Below are positions 31,905 to 34,952 of a DNA stretch of 34,952 nucleotides, piece by piece. Made by a program: the position numbers and the translations under genes. The notes beneath the pieces were generated by a model. It ran no database searches. It was not told the DNA's origin and worked only from the letters and a program-made list of their open reading frames with translations. The DNA is from an uncultured Thermoleophilia bacterium. Its GTDB lineage: Bacteria; Actinomycetota; Thermoleophilia; UBA2241. Every line of letters starts with the position of its first letter. Position 1 is the first letter of the stretch. The stretch lies in assembly GCA_903927755.1 (NCBI GenBank), contig CAIYOD010000073.1, positions 1 through 34,952 on the forward strand, written 5' to 3'.

Positions 31905-33605
31905 ATGGAGGCAAGCCTGAACACTCCGGCCGTGACGGCGATCTCCGCCGGCCGTCGCCGGCTCGGCGCGCTGCTCGTCGCCGACGGCCTGGTCAGCCAG
32001 CACCAGATCGAGGCCGCTCTGGCGTGCCAGCAGATCGAACGGCGCCGGCTGGGTGACGTCCTCGTCCGTGAGGGACTCGTCTCGGAGAAGGATCTCGTCG
32101 AAGCCCTGGCGGCGCAGCTGCGGCTCGAGGTCGCGGATCTCGACAAGGTCTACTTCTCGCCCGAGACGCTCGCCATGCTGCCGCGCGACTTCATGGTCAA
32201 CCGGCGCGTGCTCCCGCTCGAGCTGAAGGACGACGGGACCCTGGTGCTGGCGATGACCGACCCCTTGGACATCGTCGCCATCGACGAGGTCAGGCTGCGC
32301 ACCAAGCGCGACGTGCACGCCGTGATCTGCACCGAGAGTGCGTTCGAGGAGGCCAGCGCCACCTTCTTCAACACGAGGGGCAAGCTGCGAGAACTCAGCG
32401 AGGAGGAGGATCCGCTCGTCGCCGACGACGCCGCCCTCGCGCACGATGCCTCGATCATCGAGATCGTGGACGGCCTCATCTCCGATGCGGTCAGCATGAA
32501 GGCCTCTGACATCCACGTCGAGCCCCACGCCGAGGCGCTGCACGTGCGCTGTCGCATCGACGGCGTGCTTCACAAGCTGCGTGAGTTCCCCCCCGAGGTC
32601 CAGGCGGGCATCGTCAGCCGCATCAAGATCATGGGCAACATGGACATCGCCGAGCGGCGCATGCCCCAGGACGGCCGCACCTCCTTCGAGACGAGCAGCG
32701 GCGACGAGGTCGACCTGCGCCTGGCCTCCATCCCGACGCTGCACGGCGAGAACATCTCGATCCGCATCCTCGAGGTCTCGCCCCTGCCGCCGGCGCTCGA
32801 CGCGCTCGGCCTCAGCGGGCCCTCACTGGAGCGGTTCGAGCAGGCCATCCGCCGTCCGGACGGAGGGATCCTGATCTGCGGGCCGACCGGCTGTGGCAAG
32901 TCGACCACGCTGTACACCACGCTCGAGCTGGTCAAGTCGCCGGAGAGCAAGATCTACACGGTCGAGGATCCCATCGAGCGCAAGCTGGAGGGGGTCATGC
33001 AGAGCGAGGTCAAGTCGGCCATCGGCCTCGACTTCGCGGGCCTGCTGCGCACGCTGCTCCGCAGCGACCCCGACCTCATCATGGTCGGGGAGGTCAGGGA
33101 CGCGGAGACCGCCAAGATGGCGGCAGAGGCGGCCATGACCGGGCACCTGGTGTTCTCGACGTTGCACACGCGCGACGCCGCCTCGGCGGTACACCGGCTC
33201 GTCGAGATGGGCCTGCCGCCGTATCTGGTCGCCGCGGCCTTCACCTGCATCGTCTCGCAACGGCTCGTCCGCCGCCTCTGCCCGCACTGCAGCAAGCCGA
33301 GGACGGTGCGCGCGAGCACCTGGGAGAAGTTCGGCATCGGCGAGGCGCCTCGCCGGCAGATGAAGATCCATGAGGCCGCCGGCTGCAAGCGCTGCTTCGG
33401 TACCGGCTATCTGGGCCGCGTAGGCATCTACGAGGTGCTCGCGATGGACGAGGAGATGGCCGACATGATCGAGTGCGGGGTTCCCGTGCGCGAACTCCGC
33501 GAGGCCGCTCGCTCCCGCGGCGTCGAGTCCGTGCGCGAAGACGGAGTGCGCAAGATCCTCGCCGGCGAGACGAGCGTCTCCGAGCTGGTGCGAGTGGTCG
33601 CGTAG
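31905..33605 (+). CDS. pilB: PilB/GspE-type ATPase with c-di-GMP-binding MshEN domain
   Basis: A 566-residue AAA+ secretion/pilus-extension ATPase. The N-terminus has the MshEN pattern: two 24-residue motifs, each beginning RLG and ending Q (residues 19-42 and 48-71), separated by exactly 5 residues, the arrangement known to bind cyclic di-GMP. Walker A is GPTGCGKST (326-334), with Walker B at LIMVGEVRD (391-399) and a His-box near GHLVFSTLHTRD. Four Cys in two CxxC pairs (C459/C462, C494/C497) form the usual zinc site. GspE members power type II secretion or type IV pilus extension. No PilC, PilT, pilin or prepilin peptidase gene lies nearby, so partners must be elsewhere. AGGTGAGGG lies just before the ATG at 31905; a frame to 31803 adds an Arg-rich extension. 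Confidence 0.92.
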   Translation: MEASLNTPAVTAISAGRRRLGALLVADGLVSQHQIEAALACQQIERRRLGDVLVREGLVSEKDLVEALAAQLRLEVADLDKVYFSPETLAMLPRDFMVNRRVLPLELKDDGTLVLAMTDPLDIVAIDEVRLRTKRDVHAVICTESAFEEASATFFNTRGKLRELSEEEDPLVADDAALAHDASIIEIVDGLISDAVSMKASDIHVEPHAEALHVRCRIDGVLHKLREFPPEVQAGIVSRIKIMGNMDIAERRMPQDGRTSFETSSGDEVDLRLASIPTLHGENISIRILEVSPLPPALDALGLSGPSLERFEQAIRRPDGGILICGPTGCGKSTTLYTTLELVKSPESKIYTVEDPIERKLEGVMQSEVKSAIGLDFAGLLRTLLRSDPDLIMVGEVRDAETAKMAAEAAMTGHLVFSTLHTRDAASAVHRLVEMGLPPYLVAAAFTCIVSQRLVRRLCPHCSKPRTVRASTWEKFGIGEAPRRQMKIHEAAGCKRCFGTGYLGRVGIYEVLAMDEEMADMIECGVPVRELREAARSRGVESVREDGVRKILAGETSVSELVRVVA

Positions 33606-33674
33606 TAACTCCCGGCGCCGGCGGGATGGTGCAGGATGGCGTCAGACGAGTCCGCAAGCTGTCCGGAGGGTGAC

Positions 33675-33905
33675 ATGGTCGCGAAGAAGAAGTGGAGTGA
33701 GATCAGCCGCCGCAAGCGTCGGCTGATCACCGTCCTCGGCGTCGTCGAGATCGTCCTGCTGGCGGCCGCGCTCTGGGACATCAAGCGGCGGCCGGCGGGG
33801 CAGGTGAGGGGCCCGAAGTGGATGTGGAGCGCGCTGGCGTTCGTCGGCTTTGTCGGGCCGCTCGCGTACTTCTCGTGCGGGAGGCGGCGCGGGGACGTCC
33901 GCTGA
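33675..33905 (+). CDS. PLDc_N-type small membrane protein (copy 2)
   Basis: A 76-residue close copy of the protein at 26819: MVAKKKWSEI start, one TM (about 19-34), DIKRRPAGQVRGPKWMWSAL, second TM and LAYFSCGRRRG end. It differs mainly by conservative changes, and Cys replaces Phe before the final Gly-Arg-Arg. It is the stand-alone PLDc_N domain without the catalytic part. GGAGGG precedes the ATG by 5 nt, and the preceding ~50 nt are homologous to the leader of copy 1, so its promoter was probably duplicated too. It follows pilB by 69 bp but need not belong to it. Confidence 0.82.
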   Translation: MVAKKKWSEISRRKRRLITVLGVVEIVLLAAALWDIKRRPAGQVRGPKWMWSALAFVGFVGPLAYFSCGRRRGDVR

Positions 33906-33929
33906 CCGCGTCCGGCGCGGGGCGGGGTG

Positions 33930-34007
33930 ATGGGGCAGGAGCCCGAGCTCACCGTCCGCTGGGCGTTCATCGCTTGGGACGGGCAGGTGAGCGACCGAGG
34001 TCCGTGA
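33930..34007 (+). pseudogene. Methyltransferase relic (3' end only)
   Basis: Read from the ATG at 33930, these 26 codons (stop included) give QEPELTVRWAFIAWDGQV near the start, matching QEPQITVRWGFIAWDKPV at the end of the methyltransferase at 27118-27918. About 45 of 54 nt align. The SAM-binding part is absent, so it cannot be active. It follows the second PLDc_N gene, as the full gene follows the first, so this is the remnant of a duplicated pair after an internal deletion. Confidence 0.8.
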
Positions 34008-34028
34008 GGGTCACCCCCGTCGACTGCT

Positions 34029-34040
34029 CCGCCTAGGCGG
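34029..34040. terminator. Short palindrome with T-run
   Basis: CCGCCTAGGCGG, a 12-bp perfect palindrome, is followed by TTT. The centre of 2 nt makes a poor RNA loop, so it is a weak terminator candidate or a DNA site just before the TTGACA box. Confidence 0.3.
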
Positions 34041-34045
34041 TTTCG

Positions 34046-34075
34046 TTGACACGTCATTCTCGAGCCGCTTACATT
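34046..34075 (+). promoter_or_regulatory. SigA-type promoter of the repeat protein gene
   Basis: TTGACA (34046-34051, perfect -35) and TACATT (34070-34075) are 18 bp apart. It is the most canonical promoter in the window. The transcript would carry a leader near 180 nt before the ATG at 34261, in which I see no clear RNA structure. Confidence 0.6.
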
Positions 34076-34260
34076 GAAGTCAGCTCTGGCCGCCGTGACG
34101 TCCACCTGGCGAACGAAACGGCAATGACGAACAGACGCGCTCCGTACGGGATGCTCCGAGGTTCCAGCCGAGCGGCGAGGTCTGCCGCTGTGAACGACCA
34201 TTCTCGCGGACCTCCGCCTCTTGGGCGACCCCGACCTATCCCACCTGGAGGGCATCTGTC

Positions 34261-34941
34261 ATGAAAGCCTTGCGCATCCGCAAACCCAGTCCAGCGCTCA
34301 TCATCGCCCTTATCGCATTGTTCCTGTCACTCGGCGGCACGAGCTACGCGGCGATCAACCTGCCCGCGAAGAGCGTGGGGACCAAGCAGCTCGCGACAGG
34401 CGCGGTGACCGCCGCCAAGATCAAGGCCGGCGCGGTGACCACCGCGAAGGTCAAGGACGGCGCGGTGACCGCCGCCAAGATCAACACCACCGGCCTGACG
34501 GTCCCGCACGCCACCACCGCAGACGGGGCGGCGCCCACCGGCGCCGCAGGCGGCGCCCTCTCCGGGACCTACCCCAACCCGACACTCGCGGCAGGAGCTG
34601 TGACCGACGGCTCCTTCTCGGGTGCGGGCGCGGCCAGCGTCGCCGAGGCGGGCGGCGTGGTGAGCGTCAGCGGCACCACACCCACGCTGAACGACTCGTT
34701 CAACCGGCTTTCTGGGTCGGCCATCACCGTCGTGCGCTACGCCGTCGGATTCTACGAGATCACGATCCCCGGCATCTCCTTCTACTACAATGAGCACATC
34801 ACCCTGGTCAGCCTCCTTGACACCGGGTCGGCATTCTCCATCCGCGTCAGCAGCGTCAGCAACCACCTGGTGGTGTGCACCTACGATGCCGCCGGCGTGC
34901 GCGTCGATCCGTTCGGGTTCTCGTTCGTCGTGTTCAAGTGA
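34261..34941 (+). CDS. Secreted protein with G-A-V-T-x-A-K-x-K repeats
   Basis: A 226-residue secreted or surface protein. A signal peptide (about 1-31, SPALIIALIALFLSLGGTSYA) is followed by SVGTKQL and three 10-residue repeats (GAVTAAKIKA, GAVTTAKVKD, GAVTAAKINT), each coded by a 30-nt unit at 34399-34488. Then come GALSGTYPNPT-type turns, common in fibre or tail proteins, and a C-terminal beta-rich domain (about 140-226) with no known family. Many such proteins with an SLGGTSYAA signal start are found in Thermoleophilia. The function is unknown; exposed surface fibres or adhesins are likely. GGAGGG lies 8 nt before the ATG, and a strong promoter lies at 34046. Confidence 0.8.
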   Translation: MKALRIRKPSPALIIALIALFLSLGGTSYAAINLPAKSVGTKQLATGAVTAAKIKAGAVTTAKVKDGAVTAAKINTTGLTVPHATTADGAAPTGAAGGALSGTYPNPTLAAGAVTDGSFSGAGAASVAEAGGVVSVSGTTPTLNDSFNRLSGSAITVVRYAVGFYEITIPGISFYYNEHITLVSLLDTGSAFSIRVSSVSNHLVVCTYDAAGVRVDPFGFSFVVFK

Positions 34942-34952
34942 CATCGGCGACG

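Larger units (their letters stand above)
33625..34007 (+). repeat. Duplicated segment, truncated copy
   Basis: Second copy of 26768-27918. It keeps the leader, the PLDc_N gene and the first bases after its stop (CTGACCG, GGCACGGAG-like), then jumps to the last ~70 nt of the methyltransferase. About 770 bp of the methyltransferase are missing at the junction near 33930. Confidence 0.75.

Overview
The window is very GC-rich, densely coded DNA with short gaps and frequent strand switches. It most likely comes from a high-GC actinomycete of the Thermoleophilia (Solirubrobacterales/Gaiellales) type. The best pointer is the secreted protein at 34261-34941: its signal peptide followed by repeated G-A-V-T-x-A-K-[IV]-K units is, from memory, very common in that class. 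Several genes also have an actinobacterial leaderless layout, with a TANNNT box about 6 nt before the start codon. This placement is inference. I see no tRNA, rRNA, CRISPR array, transposase or phage genes.

Layout. 186-1592 is a B12-binding-type radical SAM protein. It is followed by a 383 bp convergent gap with three 38-bp tandem repeats, then a soluble four-PAS/one-GAF histidine kinase (1976-4708, minus). 4799-7987 (minus) is a compact metal-uptake operon: a Fur-family regulator, a fused CbiM-PDGLE-CbiQ transporter and a CbiO-type ATPase with a His-rich tail. The regulator's promoter contains a site matching the Streptomyces Nur (nickel) box, so nickel import is the best reading, with cobalt the alternative. 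8163-12368 carries an SDR epimerase-like protein, a two-CxxCH membrane-anchored cytochrome, a DHA2-type MFS exporter and a divergent DUF3786 protein.

12415-22010 holds three paralogous EamA/DMT permeases, one coupled to an 87-residue membrane protein. Between them lie a cytoplasmic reductive-dehalogenase-like corrinoid/Fe-S protein (14752-15954), two tandem secreted beta-propeller proteins, a lipoprotein and an MCT/OFA-type MFS carrier. 22134-26731 contains a SulP-STAS transporter, a PAS-GGDEF diguanylate cyclase, a secreted DUF1566 protein and a small L7/L12-C-terminal-like protein.

26768-34007 contains a segmental duplication: a PLDc_N membrane protein followed by a methyltransferase at 26819-27918, and a second copy at 33675-34007 in which the methyltransferase is reduced to its last ~24 codons. 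Between the copies lie a PsbP-like lipoprotein, a PfkB-family kinase, a PaaI-like thioesterase, a small two-CxxCH cytochrome overlapping a patatin-like lipase, and an orphan PilB/GspE ATPase with a textbook MshEN c-di-GMP-binding N-terminus.

How the genes may work together. The clearest unit is the regulator-transporter-ATPase nickel/cobalt operon. A second theme is corrinoid chemistry (radical SAM B12-type protein, reductive-dehalogenase-like protein, possible cobalt uptake). A third is c-di-GMP (GGDEF enzyme and MshEN-PilB). The last two are co-occurrences in the window, not proven pathways.
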